This document shows positions 1 to 10,836 of a stretch of DNA of 64,000 nucleotides, in pieces; position 1 is the first letter of the stretch; every line of letters begins with the position of its first letter. The notes under the pieces are model-generated. The model did not search any database and was not told where the DNA came from. It saw nothing but the letters and a program-made list of their open reading frames with translations. Location of the stretch: positions 64,194,685 to 64,258,684 of the forward strand of contig OW799236.1 of assembly GCA_941918925.1 (NCBI GenBank), read 5' to 3'. The DNA is from Phyto melanocephala (lineage: Eukaryota; Arthropoda; Insecta; Diptera; Rhinophoridae). Made by a program: the position numbers and the translations under genes.

Positions 1-504
1 TAATTACAACTAACATAAGAAAATTATTTATTAGGTGTCAAAAAATAGGTAATTTTTAAGCGTTTGCAAAGACTGAAAATATAAGAATGCATATGAACAA
101 AATTATTTTGAGAAAAGCATATACATACTTATGTATGTTTTTAGATATTGAATATAATTTAGTTTTAAAAGCCACAGCTTCACATGGTGACGGATGTGAA
201 AAATTCCATTTCTAGCGACTATTTCTTAGATCTTGTAGATTATGCTCAGTTTGTAGTTTATTGCCATAGACTCGCGGCTTCTAAAAACACCACATACAAA
301 ATCTAGCGGCTTAAATCCCCTAGTCATTATGGCCAAATCGTTTATGCAATATTTTCATTAATCACATGTCTTTTAGTCTATATCGTGTTATTTGGACCAA
401 AAAAAAAAAGGTTATCACTATAGCGCTCAACATTGTTGTTTTTAAATAATTAAGAACGATGACGCTCACCGGAATCAGTCGGCCTTATTGTGAATGAGTG
501 ACAA
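1..504. other. AT-rich sequence without a recognisable gene
   Basis: No open frame with protein-like composition and no RNA gene is apparent. There are short poly-A runs only. The stretch ends where a Helitron-type 5' end begins. Confidence 0.5.
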
Positions 505-1077
505 TCTAAATATAAAAAAAGAGTAACTTGACTGACTGACTGACTGAAACATCATCGCACAGCCCAAACGCAAAGAGCTAGATAGAGACTTGAAATTTTA
601 CAAACGGTGTATATGATGTATAGCTCCACTAAGAAGGGATTTTCGGAAATTCGTACTTTAAGGGGGTAAAGTCGGTAGCCTTATATCTGCTAAATAAAAA
701 ATTATTACAGATTAAGGTATTGTAAACTACTCAAAAAATAAGCTAACAGGTGTCTGTCTGTATCAACCACTAAAAGAAAAAAAACGGGTAAAAACTATAA
801 TTTGGCACTTTTTTGGTACCCTATGTAACTTACAAACACATAAAGCTAGGAAAAAGAATTAAATTGTATTAGTTACTATTAATATGGTTTTTTCAATTAT
901 GCATGCATAACATTAAAAATAATATAATTATTTATGTGAAATTGCAAACTTTAAGGGGGCAAAACGGACTAAATAAGCGAAATTTCTGGAAAATATGAAT
1001 ATTTCCCAATTTTTCCGTTAAATTTGAAATAGAAAATTTCACCAGACAAAATAATGTAATTCAGTAAAAATTTATAG
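505..1077 (+). repeat. Helitron fragment, family of 14169-15905
   Basis: The fragment begins with TC preceded by A, then the GAGTAAC-TTGACTGACTGACTGA block, the CGCACAGCCCAAA block and the CTCCACTAAGAAGGGAT block, all shared in order with the complete Helitron at 14169. It stops near 1077, where the long terminal repeat of the gypsy element starts, so it was probably cut by that insertion. The 3' CTAG end is missing. It is non-coding. Confidence 0.65.
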
Positions 1078-1307
1078 GATTTCTTACGATCTTAAATAAA
1101 CAGCAAGTTTGCTTTTTCTAAATAATAAAATTAATTTACTTTATTGTCTAATTATTAAAAGCTATAAAATCTATTCACGTCGTTAGTCCTTCACTATCTT
1201 TTTACGAGGGAGTCTTTATTCTTCAGTCTCGTCAATTCATGTTGAGTTCGAACTATATTTTCGGTGATAGCACTGTTAGCGATTTCTTTACATGTAGAAT
1301 TGATACG

Positions 1308-2591
1308 CTACATCACTCCCCCTTCAGTAACGCTGTCCAAGGTAAAATGAACATATTTCGTAGGACGTTTTATTTGTCGGCCTCGGCGATTGATTGGAAC
1401 TGGTTCAGGTGTTACCGTTTCAGAAGGTTCAGTTTTTATTAAAGATTGCGTTTGTTCAGTAGTCATTAGTGGTTTTGACGCTTTAATATTCTGTGCCTGC
1501 TGGGAAGTTGATGGTTGTTGGTTTTCAAGCAAATCTTGAGTTTCCAGATTGCTCACGTAAGCTGCTTTCACTCTATCTATGCTAACTTTTGTAAACTTAT
1601 CGCCAATTCTTATATCAAAAGTTTTATTATCTCTACCTAAAACTTTATAGGGGCCATCGTACGGAGATTTAAGTGGTGGTCGCACTGTGTCATCACGAAG
1701 AAATACATGTGTGCAGTGTGCGAGATCCTTTTGAACGAATGTTTTGTTCCTACAATGTTGAGACGTTGGCACCGGTTTGAGATCAATAATTATATTACGT
1801 AAGTTTTTTACAAAGTCACTTCCAATATATTCACTAGATGATTTTTCGAAAAATTCACCTGGTAATCTTATAGTTGATCCATACACCATTTCAGCTGGGG
1901 ACGCATTCAAATCCGCTTTTAAGGTTGCACGTAATCCAAGCAGTACGATAGGTAAGCTATCAAACCAGTCGCTAGATGTTCGATGCATGCGTTCTATTAA
2001 ACCGTTTGCTTGTGCGTGGTACGCAGTCGTTCGCAGGTGTTTTCACCCAGTAAGGCGAGATAATTCGCTGAACAATTTTGATTCAAATTGTCGACCACGA
2101 TCTGTAGTTATAGCACTGAGCGTACCAAAGTGTGATATCCAGCCGTGTAAAAAAGCTCGTGCAACAGTTTCAGCAGTAATGTCCTTCATAGGTATAGCAG
2201 CAGGCCATCGTGTAAACCGATCCACACATGTAAGACAATATTAATAGTCATTGGAGATCGGTAGGGGACCTACGATGTCTATGTTTACGTGCCTAAATCT
2301 TTCATCTGGGATGTTAAAACGTGACAAGGCACTTTTGTTATGTTTTGTTACTTTACAACGTTGGCATGGTATGCAATTTTTTACCGTTTTGGCAATGTCC
2401 TTTTTCATATCTCCCCAAACAAAACGATCAGCTATTAACTTTACTATCGATCGTTTTCCAGGGTATGACATATTATGAATGGAGTTAAATACTTGTTCTC
2501 GGAAACTTTCTGTGACATAAGGTCGAATGCGGTTGTTGGATATATCGCACCAAACGGAAGATTTGGAACTAGGTATAGGAATAAGTTTCAA
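1308..2591 (-). pseudogene. gypsy integrase, broken
   Basis: This is the integrase part of the gypsy pol, which would insert retrotransposon cDNA into the genome. Three frame pieces are seen. 2241-2591 holds the zinc-binding region, with CIPCQRC as its cysteine pair. 2043-2225 holds catalytic-core sequence, with first aspartate in MDRFTRWP and second in [10 protein letters not shown]. 1308-1988 starts at MHRTSSDWFDSLPIVLLGLR and carries the C-terminal GPY/F-like domain (SPYDGPYKVL). The pieces lie in the expected order but in different frames, so at least two indels have broken the gene. The reading frame ends a few bases inside the presumed 3' LTR. Confidence 0.85.
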
Positions 2592-2753
2592 TTGTAAACT
2601 AGTATCTGATTAGGCCTCATCAATTTCTAAACTGCTACCTTGTTGTACTGATAATTGCTCAAAATTAATTTGGTCTCCCCTGACTATTCTACGCGTGACA
2701 AAGAGTCAGCAACAACATTGTTCTTACCTGAAATATGTTGTATATTTGTCGTA

Positions 2754-4051
2754 AAGAATGAGATCGATAAAACCCTAACACGAATAAAACGCAATAACTT
2801 TGAAACGAATAAATCCATTTTAATGAAAATAGCGTGGTTTAACAATAAAATAACAGTAAATTAAAATATTAATGCTTTTTGTAAAAATTCAGCTTTTTTT
2901 GATGAACTGTTTCACCTTTTCCGGAATTGAGACCATGAGGGTTTTGATGGTATCCTTAGTAACTTTATTGCTGGAATAAGACCATTTCTGGGAAAAAATT
3001 TTAGTAGTATTAGCAACTTGTTTTGTATCCTTCAGCACTCTTTTGACTAAAGCCCAGTAACGTTCGATGGGCCTTAGTTCTGGACAATTAGGTGGATTTG
3101 CTTCTTTTGGCACTACCAATATATTATTTGTTTCATACCATTCTGCTGCAGATTTACTATAATGACACGACGCTAGGTCGGGCCAAAAATATGTTGACTT
3201 ATTGTGTTTTCGTATGAATGGAAGCAACCTCTTCTGCAAGCACACCTTGATGTAAATATCAGTGTTGATAGTCCCAGTAGTAATAAATTTACTGCTTCTT
3301 TCTCCGCACGTGCATATAGCTTGCCAAACTAAGTACTTCTTTGGAAACTTTGTCTTTTTTTGGAACTTAAATTGGTCATCGACATTACCTCTTCCATCGG
3401 CCACATAATAACTTCGCCCTGGGAGCTGAGAAAAGTCGGCAAGAACGTAAGTCTCATCATCCATAATACAACACTCATATTTGTTGATAAAATTTCTAAG
3501 CAGTTCTTTGGCACGACTTTTTGCATCCAAGTTTTTCTTCGAATTTCTGTCTGGCACTTTCTGAACCTTGTAGGACTTAAGGCCTTCATATCTTTTAACC
3601 TTCCTTACAAAAAAATCGGAACAGTTTGCTTTTAAGGCGGCTTTACGGTTTGAGAGGTTGGGATTTTGGTTTAGAAGACTAACAATCTTTGAAGCTAACT
3701 GTGGGTCAGTTATACCTTTTTTAGCTCCACTTCCAGCTTTCCTTTTAATACTACGACGTTCGTTAAACACTTTTATCACACGCGAAACTGTTTGTCGTGA
3801 CACCTTTATCTCATTTGCAATAGATTTGTAAGTACGACTGGGATTTTTTAAAAAAATTGTTATTATTTTTTCACGCACTTTTTTTTCGGAATCCATTTTC
3901 AAACAAACTAATAATCCGATTATGCTATTATTTTGTACACATAATTTGACAAGTTTTTAAATGCAAACTTGATCATAAACAGTTATATTTTTTGTGCATG
4001 AAGAAAGGTGGAATTAAAAATGTGTGTTAAGGTTTCACTGATCTCATTCTT
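2754..4051 (-). mobile_element. Tc1/mariner-superfamily element, DD37E-type, copy A
   Basis: This is a complete 1298 bp element. Its imperfect terminal inverted repeats start AAGAATGAGATC at 2754 and end GATCTCATTCTT at 4051, flanked by TA duplications at 2752-2753 and 4052-4053. It encodes one uninterrupted transposase on the - strand. It is inserted in gypsy RNase H, so it is younger than that element. Copy B at 5504-6640 is a damaged relative. Confidence 0.92.
2889..3896 (-). CDS. DD37E-type transposase, intact
   Basis: This transposase of about 335 residues is expected to cut and paste its own element at TA. The ATG at 3896 is chosen because the frame extends only to a TTG two codons upstream. 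The N-terminal third has helix-turn-helix character (TYKSIANEIKVSRQTVSRVI) and a basic linker (KRKAGSGAKKG). The catalytic triad appears as the first D in IMDDETYV, the second in WPDLASCHYS and the acid in LRPIERYWALVK. By count, 37 residues lie between the second D and the E, hence DD37E-type spacing rather than DD34E or DD34D. There are no stops or frameshifts, so it may have been active recently. Subfamily assignment needs a phylogeny. Confidence 0.9.
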   Translation of the reverse strand: MDSEKKVREKIITIFLKNPSRTYKSIANEIKVSRQTVSRVIKVFNERRSIKRKAGSGAKKGITDPQLASKIVSLLNQNPNLSNRKAALKANCSDFFVRKVKRYEGLKSYKVQKVPDRNSKKNLDAKSRAKELLRNFINKYECCIMDDETYVLADFSQLPGRSYYVADGRGNVDDQFKFQKKTKFPKKYLVWQAICTCGERSSKFITTGTINTDIYIKVCLQKRLLPFIRKHNKSTYFWPDLASCHYSKSAAEWYETNNILVVPKEANPPNCPELRPIERYWALVKRVLKDTKQVANTTKIFSQKWSYSSNKVTKDTIKTLMVSIPEKVKQFIKKS

Positions 4052-4480
4052 TATATTCACTTATTAAGCTTAATTGGCGCGTTTGTTTCGGTGTTAATTT
4101 TTCAGGTTTCTGTTGGAAAGCATACATTAATGGTTTGTGATCAGTCAGCACAACGCAGTCACGGCCATCAATAACATGGGCAAAGTATAAGTATTTTACT
4201 GATTGATACATTGCTAATAACTCTTTATCGTATGTACTTAAACGTTTCTGAGAATCTGTCAACCTTTTTGAAAAGAAACCAAGTGGTTTTTGTTGACCAG
4301 ATTGTACCTCGTGGATCGCCGCACCAACACAAAAACTACTTGCATCAACATGAAGTGTCAGCTTTGCGTTAGGCGACGGTTGAGTTAACAAAGTTGCGTT
4401 TGCAAGTGAAATTTTGCATTCATCAAACGTTTTGGACGCTTCGTTATTCCACTCGACAATAGACTTTCATTTTTCCTATT
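4052..4480 (-). pseudogene. gypsy RNase H, split by a transposon
   Basis: RNase H of the gypsy pol degrades the RNA strand of the RNA/DNA hybrid. The motifs LHVDASSFCVGA, STYDKELLAMYQSVKYL and LTDHKPLMYAF are typical. The domain is cut after LSLISEYK by the DD37E element at 2754-4051. Past that insertion, the segment 2655-2751 resumes with NIQHISGKNNVVADSLSRVE, the usual end of gypsy RNase H. This shows that the insertion split an existing pol gene. Confidence 0.85.
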
Positions 4481-4513
4481 GCCTTTTATTAATTTTTGTA
4501 GTACATTTGTAGC

Positions 4514-5085
4514 TTAACAATGCAATAAATCGTCTAAGTTCGTGTGCGACAGTTGGTTGTTTAAAGTTGTTTTAGTGGGCTTTACACCATTCGCGTTAAT
4601 ACAATGTCCCAAGAAATTAATTTCTGTTTGTCCAAAGATGCATTTCGAAATTTTAATCGTAAGTCCATATTTTCGTAAACGATCAAAAATAATCCTTAAA
4701 TGTTGGATGTGTTCTTCTTTATTAGAAGATGCGATGCATATGTCATCAATGTAAACGATAACAAGATCTAGATCTCGAAAGATCTGATCCATAAACCTTT
4801 GGAATATCTGACTTGCATTTCGCAATCCAAAAGTCATTACATTAAATTCAAACAGACCAAAGGGTGTTATTATTGCCGTTTTTCCCGGTCCTGTGGTGCT
4901 ATTGGAATTTGGTTATATGCACGCTCAAGGTCTAATGTGGTAAAAATTGACTTGTTGAACAATCTATGTGATACATCGTGTACGTGTGGAATAGGATATC
5001 TGTCAGGCTTGGTGGCGGTGTTTAGGCGTCTATAATCGCCACATGGGCGCCACTCACCACTTGTCTTCTTTGGTGCCAAGTGCAA
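4514..5085 (-). pseudogene. gypsy reverse transcriptase, frameshifted
   Basis: Two frames are seen. 4870-5085 has [20 protein letters not shown] and [12 protein letters not shown], the fingers and first catalytic aspartate. 4514-4837 has MTFGLRNASQIFQRFMDQ and the catalytic box VIVYIDDICIAS, then NFLGHCINANGV. Between them and after GVKP the frame is lost, so the enzyme is dead. The order (protease upstream, RNase H downstream) fits Ty3/gypsy. Confidence 0.88.
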
Positions 5086-5210
5086 TGGGCTTGCCCATTG
5101 ACTGCTACTCGGACGGCATATACCATGCTACAACACATAATCAAACTTCCTTTTGGCTATTGCCAATTTGTCAGGGTTTAATCTTCTAGCCTTAGAAAAA
5201 ATCGGTGGGC

Positions 5211-5492
5211 CTAACGTCTAACGTAAATTTTTGTGTCGACTATAGAGAATTCTAATGGTTGGGTTAAGTCTTTGTACTCTTCGACTAATTCTTTTATCCA
5301 TGTGTGCACTATGGGAGATATGTTGTAAATATTGAGAAAATTTTCTCTACACTTGAGTCCATTAACCGTGAGATTTTTTTTCACATCTATAAGTTTATTT
5401 CCACGTATGTCGACTAGTATATCGAATTTGTGTAAATAATCTGCACCTATTATAGGCTTTATCATGTCCGCAACAACATATTCAAAGTCCAT
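5211..5492 (-). pseudogene. gypsy protease C-terminal part
   Basis: The frame contains KPIIGADYLHKFDILVDIRG, which matches the IIGADFL-type region that follows the active site in retrotransposon aspartic proteases, then leads towards the start of reverse transcriptase. The catalytic DTG is not present: the upstream part is removed at 5503, where the broken DD37E element begins. Confidence 0.75.
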
Positions 5493-5503
5493 ATTTCTCC
5501 ATA

Positions 5504-6640
5504 TTTCAGCTTTTTTTGATGAACTATTTCACCTTTTCCGGAATTGAGACCATGAGGGTTTCGATGGTATCCTTAGTAACTTTATTGCTGGGAAAAAATT
5601 TTAGTAGTATTAGCAACTTGTTTTGTATCCTTCAGCACTCTTTTGACTAAAGCCCAGTAACGTTCGATGGGCCTTAGTTTTGGACAATTAGGTGGATTTG
5701 CTTCTTTTGGCACTACCACTATATTATTTGTTTCATACCATTCTGCTGCATATTTACTATAATGACACGACGCTAGGTCGGGCCAAAAATATGTTGACTT
5801 ATTGTGTTTTCGTATGAATGGAAGCAACCTCTTCTGCAAGCACTCCTTGATGTAAATATCAGTGTTGATAGTCCCAGTAGTAATAAATTTACTGCTTCTT
5901 TCTCCGCACGTGCCAAACTAAGTACTTCTTTGGAAACTTTGTCTTTTTTTGGAACTTAAATTGGTCATCGACATTACCTCTTCCATCGGCCACATAATAA
6001 CTTCGCTCTGGGAGCTGAGAAAAGTCGGCAAGAACGTAAGTCTCATCATCCATAATACAACACTCATATTTGTTGATAAAATTTCTAAGCAGTTCTTTGG
6101 CACGACTTTTTGCATCCAAGTTTTTCTTCGAATTTCTGTCTGGCACTTTCTGAACCTTGTAGGACTTAAGGCCTTCATATCTTTTAACCTTCCTTACAAA
6201 AAAATCGGAACAGTTTGCTTTTAAGGCGGCTTTACGGTTTGAAAGGTTGGGATTTTGGTTTAGAAGACTAACAATCTCTGAAGCTAACTGTGGGTCAGTT
6301 ATACCTTTTTTAGCTCCACTTCCAGCTTTCCTTTTAATACTACGACGTTCGTTATACACTTTTATCACACGCGAAACTGTTTGTCGTGACACCTTTATCT
6401 CATTTGCAATAGATTTGTAAGTACGACTGGGATTTTTTAAAAAAATTGTTATTATTTTTTAACGCACTTTTTCTTCGGAATCCATTTTCAAACAAACTAA
6501 TAATCCGATTATGCTATTATTTTGTACACATAATTTGACAAGTTTTTAAATGCAAACTTGATCATAAACAGTTATATTTTTTGTGCATGAAGAAAGGTGG
6601 AATTAAAAATGTGTGTTAAGGTTTCACTGATCTCATTCTT
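5504..6640 (-). pseudogene. DD37E-type transposon copy B, broken
   Basis: It is nearly identical to copy A over its length. The right end (TCTCATTCTT, then TA at 6641) is preserved, but the left terminal repeat is absent: homology starts at about 5504. Three lesions are visible. An early in-frame stop falls about eight codons after the start. An 11 bp deletion near 5912 changes frame. A 17 bp deletion near 5588 removes codons close to the C-terminus. Both deletions lie between short direct repeats (TGC and CTGG). The catalytic motifs remain readable (MDDETYV; WPDLASCHYS; LRPIERYW), so the loss was recent. Confidence 0.9.
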
Positions 6641-6649
6641 TAAATCACT

Positions 6650-8422
6650 GTCAAAGAACACTTCATAGTGCTCTTTTGGAGAATAAACAATCAGCTCTAA
6701 GAGCATATTTAGAAGGTTTAGACGCAACCAAATTCACGGATTATAGTCTTTTGAAGGCCACCAAAAGACTGAAAAACATAATTAGATGCGAACTTGCAAT
6801 TCGGCTTAGCGATGGTAACTGGGCTAGGTCCCATAAAGACAAAGCTGAAGTTTTTGCTGATCATCTCGAAAAAGTATTTACGCCTTATATTTCCAGCTCA
6901 TGCACAACTTTACTAGATATTGAAGCTCGTGTTGTTTCCCCAATGAAAATTCGTTTCTCGTCCCTAACTTCAGCGGTCAAAAAACTGAAACAAATAAATC
7001 CCCTGGCATAGACAAAATTTCAGGAAAAATGATACGTGAACTACCAACATCTGCCCTTAAGCTGATTTTATTTACATTCAATTCCATCTTAAGAACCGGT
7101 TTCTACCCTAAATCATGAAAAATATCAGAAATTACTATGATACCTAAGCCAGGTAAAGACGCTAGCCAAGTGTCATCTTATCGCCCGATAAGCTTACTCT
7201 CAATTTTATCAAAGCTCTTTGAGAAAATATTTTTAAATGCCTTGACCCCATATTTAAACGACCACCACATCATTCCCGTTCATCAATTTGGATTCCGAAA
7301 AAATCATGGCACAATAGAACAAGTTCATCGCATAGTTAATCTTATCAGACAGGCTTTTGAGGACAAACACTATTGCTCATCACTTTTCATAGACATTTCT
7401 CAAGCCTTTGAAATAAAATAGGTTCTTTGTTACCCCAAAATACCCACAAACTACTGCGAAATTATTTATTGGATCGTTCATTTGTAGTAAAGTATAAAGA
7501 CTATATCTCGTACTCAAGAAAAAGGAGCAGCAGGAGTTCCCCAAGGCAGTATACTTGGTGCTCTCATGTATATAATTTATACATCAGATATGCCCACTAA
7601 TAACTTAATACACACGTCAACTTTTGCAGATGACACAGCATTTATAAGCATAGATAAAAATCCAGTAATTGCTTCTAATTGCCTGCAGGATCATATTAAA
7701 GAACTCGAAAAATGGCTCAACCAATGGAAAATAAAAGTAAACCCAGCAAAGTGCGCTCATGTCACTTTCACCTTGAGAAATAACACCGCTATCCCAGAGC
7801 AAAATCATATAAAATATCTTGGCATTCACCTTGATCGACGCCTTACCTGGTCTCAACATATCGAATCCAAATCTATGCAACTCAAAACACTACAACTTCA
7901 GTGGCTTCTTTGTTCTCATTCTGCTCTTAACCTAAACTACAAGGTTCTACTTTACAAAGCTATCATTAAGCCGATATGGACCTATGGAATCCAACTATGG
8001 GGAACAGCTTCTGCTTCTAATATAGAGAAATTACAAAGATGGCAAAACAAAATATTGCGACTTATTACTGGAGACCCGTGGTACGTTAGTAACGCGAATA
8101 TTTACAAGGACCTTAATATTCCATTTGTTCGCGACGAAATAAAAACCTTCTGCTCAAAATATGTACGAAAACTGGAAACTCATCCAAATCCTCTCGCACA
8201 GAATCTGCTCTATTATAATGAACATATTCGACTCAGGAGGATTGACACATTGGCCCTCGCGGTTTCGTTACAATGATGACCACTAGCAATAAAAATTGGA
8301 GTCTCTATTGCAATGGCAAAAGACCCAGAAATTAGTTAATTTAAGATTTTAATACTTATTGTATTTTCTTAATATAGAAAGATCCAATAAATAAATTATG
8401 AGTTAATAAAAAAAAAAAAAAA
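6650..8422 (+). mobile_element. Jockey-like LINE, 5'-truncated pseudogene
   Basis: This is the ORF2 remnant of a non-LTR retrotransposon. 6676-7011 is the linker after the endonuclease. 7137-7421 carries MIPKPGKDASQVSSYRPISL and KLFEKIFLNAL, the first reverse transcriptase blocks. Around 7530 GVPQGSILGAL is visible, and 7566-8276 has the catalytic FADDTAF box, KTLQLQWLL and the C-terminal tail. There are frameshifts near 7005 and 7420 and a stop near 7116. It ends with an AATAAA-rich tail and a poly-A run (8408-8422). The apurinic endonuclease and ORF1 are missing, as in typical 5'-truncated insertions. The exact 5' border with the DD37E copy is uncertain. Confidence 0.88.
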
Positions 8423-8993
8423 CATTGATTTTCCGTTACAACAAAGCCTCTTACCAAAAAGCAAAGTGCGCAAAATTTCAGAATCGTACATCTAATTTTT
8501 TCCGTTTTATTAGGTTTTATATTTTGAATATACTGAAAAATACACTGCGCGGTATAAATTTTCGTACATTTTGATCTATAACTCCTTTCCTAATGCATAG
8601 ATTTAAGCAATTTTTGTTTTGACTCGAGAAATATATATTCGGAGTTTCATGACTGTACGTTAATGTGTTTAGACACAATTGCATTTTATTCGATGTGAAA
8701 AGGACACGGTTTTTTCGACCTACTCTTGCATTACGCGCTATAACTCTCTTTCTAATATTCCGATTTAGCCAATATCAAATAAACCTTGTCTATAAGAAAG
8801 ATTCTGGCTTTTTCGGTGCGACCTCTATCGTGCTTTCAACAGACGGACGGACATAGCTAGATCGTCATCAAATCAAACCCAGATTCAGAATATATATACT
8901 TACTTTTCGGGGTCTAAAAAAGATATTTCGATGTGTTACAAACAGAATGACAAAATGAATATACCCCCACCATTTTTTTGGTGGCTGGTATAA
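8423..8993 (-). repeat. Helentron-like repeat family B, truncated
   Basis: This matches 39350-39990 block for block (ATTGATTTTCCGTTACA, TATAAATTTTCGTACATTTTGAT, GACGGACATAGCTAGATCGTCATC) and ends with CCCACCATTTTTTTGGTGG and GGTATAAAA, the 5' end of the family on the - strand. The hairpin end and the internal tandem block are missing. It is non-coding. Confidence 0.7.
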
Positions 8994-9160
8994 AAAAGTT
9001 GGCAACCAAAAAGATACTTTTTCGGATTTTTTTATTTTGAACTTTTTGTATTTTCTACGTTTGTGAACATAAATTACTTTATTTAGTGGCATCCGACTAG
9101 CGACTAAAAACGTTATGGGCGACCAAAATTTAAAATATATAAGCCCTGTGACCTGTGTTC
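8994..9160 (+). repeat. Fragment of Helitron internal repeat
   Basis: The segment with TACTTTTTCGGATTT, ACTTTTTGTATTTTCTACG and AAAAACGTTATGGGCGA resembles the 119 bp tandem units at 15060-15560 of the intronic Helitron. It is a short relic just upstream of the host exon. Confidence 0.45.
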
Positions 9161-9351
9161 CGATTGAAATTAATCTTCTAACTAACAATTTCACTTGGAA
9201 GTTAGATAAAATTTATTAAAATATTTTAGTTAAGATAATTTTTTTCTTTAATTAGAGAATTTTTTAAATTTATTTAAAATTACTGAAGATTTATTAAAAC
9301 CAGTTATCAGTTTGTTTGTATTAATTATTATCCTTCCAAATTCCTTTTCAG

Positions 9352-9719
9352 GCGCGCAATTCTGTGGGTAGTGCACCATCATCTCCTAAACACCAAAGAT
9401 CTAATATGAGTACACCCGGTATTTTGGCTGGTGGCGTTGATAATGCTGCTGCTGCAGGTCAAGCTGTTGAGGCTATACATGATACTAACGCAATGACAAC
9501 ATCATATACGGCTGGTACCACCAACAGCTATCATCAGCATCTCCAACAACAGCATAACATGTCAATGATGGCCAATGGTGGTTGCAACTATAAAGAGAAT
9601 CAACATGCCAACAATCGACATTTTAGTATTATGTCGCGTAGCATGGAAGGACCGCGCAGTTTACCTGTACACAGTCCGGCTTCCAGACCGCATTCAAACA
9701 GCAGTACATTGGATAGAAA
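9352..9719 (+). CDS. Host gene, penultimate coding exon
   Basis: This internal coding exon of an unrecognised host protein runs from an acceptor (TTCCTTTTCAG at 9341-9351) to a donor (AAA|GTGAGT at 9719/9720). The open frame reads [18 protein letters not shown] and continues with Ser/Thr-, Gln/His- and Asn-rich low-complexity sequence, including HQHLQQQHN and [27 protein letters not shown] and PVHSP look like proline-directed phosphorylation or 14-3-3 type sites, which is inference. Earlier exons must lie upstream of the window or be hidden among transposons. It joins in phase to 18141. I cannot name the gene; a cytoplasmic signalling or scaffold protein is only a guess. Confidence 0.8.
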
Positions 9720-10078
9720 GTGAGTAGAAATAATGAAAATTTTCAAAAATAGTCAAACATTTTATTTATATGTATGTATATCAATATATATGTATGTATG
9801 TATTTTGCTAAGCAATACCCCATGATAGGTCGGTAGGCAATCGCGAGGTTAACCAAATTGTTTTCTTTGTTAAGTAATAGTTTTGGCAGACATAAAACAA
9901 ACAATTCCTATGTTTTGATATATAATATACTACTACACATATACAAAAGGCAAATCGATTGTTTGTTACGCAGTTTACGATCACATAATATAACCGATTT
10001 AAATAAAAATGTACCATTTGAAAGAAATTTTTCCTGTAGATCTTTATCTTATTTGGTTCACTATTTTAAGAGTTCTTA
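9720..10078 (+). other. Start of 8.4 kb intron, no gene
   Basis: Donor GTGAGT at 9720. The segment holds TATGTATG microsatellite sequence and no credible coding frame. Confidence 0.5.
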
Positions 10079-10488
10079 GCTAAGTGCTATATTCGGCCGT
10101 GCGTGTAGTCACGCAATAGCAATAGTTTGTATCACCATTCATCTCATATAACATACGTACATACATATATAAAAACATCCCATTGTAAAATTATAAATTG
10201 AGTTTACGTAGTTATGTTTCCAAAAAATAAAAAATTATTAAAAACAAAAAAAAATACTAAAAACAAAAAAAAAAATAAAAAAAAAATTTTTGGCTCAGCT
10301 GGGATTCGATGTCACGTTTACTTTAACCAGTATGTTGTTGTCGTAATTGTGAAAAAAAAAACGAGGTAGTCGTGGTTTTTTGCTCGTATCTCAGAAAGTT
10401 ATGGGGCGATTGTGCTGAATTTTAATAGCGATTCATTCCCAAATATTTAAAAGATAAAGATTGATACCATACACAGATCTATATATAC
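10079..10488 (-). repeat. Helentron-like repeat family A, rearranged
   Basis: On the - strand this carries the family A blocks: GGATTCGATGTCACG, an A/T-rich microsatellite part, ATGAATGGTGATACAAAC and the 3' CGGCCGAATATAGCACTTAG end. The hairpin is partly deleted (ATATTCGGCCGTGCGTG). The 5' part is missing: it stops at TATATA, where a different repeat (TAGGGTGATCGA) begins. Confidence 0.65.
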
Positions 10489-10640
10489 TAGGGTGATCGA
10501 CTCGGTTTTACAACCGGTGGAAAACCCGGTTTTTTTCCTATTTCAGCTGGCGGTTTTTTCTAAATGTTGATTTTTCGAATATCGAATACACCGTTTTTTT
10601 ATCCGAAAAAGCCTGTTTTTTATTTTTTTAAGTTTATTTT
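10489..10640. repeat. Possible end of a DNA transposon (TAGGGTRATCGA)
   Basis: TAGGGTGATCGACTCGG here resembles, in inverted orientation, the sequence ending TAATCGATTACCCTAA at about 16615-16632. Both are followed inward by AACCGG and poly-T/GTTTTTT tracts. They could be the two ends of one interrupted element or two copies of a short repeat. Confidence 0.3.
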
Positions 10641-10644
10641 CATA

Positions 10645-10740
10645 CTAGCTTGTGCCCACGACTTCGTCAGCGTAGTTATAGGGATAAAAGGTAGACTTAG
10701 TATTAACCTATATTATTATTTATATGTTTGTCACATTTAT
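10645..10740 (-). repeat. Helitron-type 3' end
   Basis: On the - strand this reads GACGAAGTCGTGGGCACAAG and then CTAG followed by T, a typical Helitron 3' terminus with an upstream short palindrome. It is the same family as the tail at 13790-13998. The block around GGATAAAAGGTAGACTTAGT is present in both, so the two ends may come from separate copies. Confidence 0.5.
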
Positions 10741-10836
10741 TTATTATACCTATAAGCAAGGCGAATCAATCAGGTGACTGCATAACTACAACAAACATAA
10801 TAAAAAAAACAACAGGCATTTTGTTAGTGTTTTTAT

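Larger units (their letters stand above)
1078..5503 (-). mobile_element. Truncated Ty3/gypsy LTR retrotransposon
   Basis: Reading right to left, the element has protease, reverse transcriptase, RNase H and integrase remnants, the Ty3/gypsy gene order. A polypurine tract (AAGGGGGAG, about 1316-1324) is followed by TGATGTAGCG, taken as the start of the 3' LTR (about 1078-1315). The outer LTR border is inferred from where the neighbouring Helitron fragment stops. Gag and the 5' LTR are missing: at 5503 the element is cut by a broken DD37E element. A second DD37E copy (2754-4051) sits between RNase H and integrase. The integrase carries a GPY/F-like tail (SPYDGPYKVL) that resembles the CsRn1 group, but that assignment is tentative. 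Several frameshifts make it non-functional. Confidence 0.85.

Noticed and set aside
1777..2244. 155-residue + strand frame
   Set aside because: It lies opposite the integrase frames and has no protein-like composition, so it is antisense shadow.
3360..3635. 91-residue + strand frame, repeated at 5949-6224
   Set aside because: It is the complement of the DD37E transposase. Its repetition only reflects the two transposon copies.
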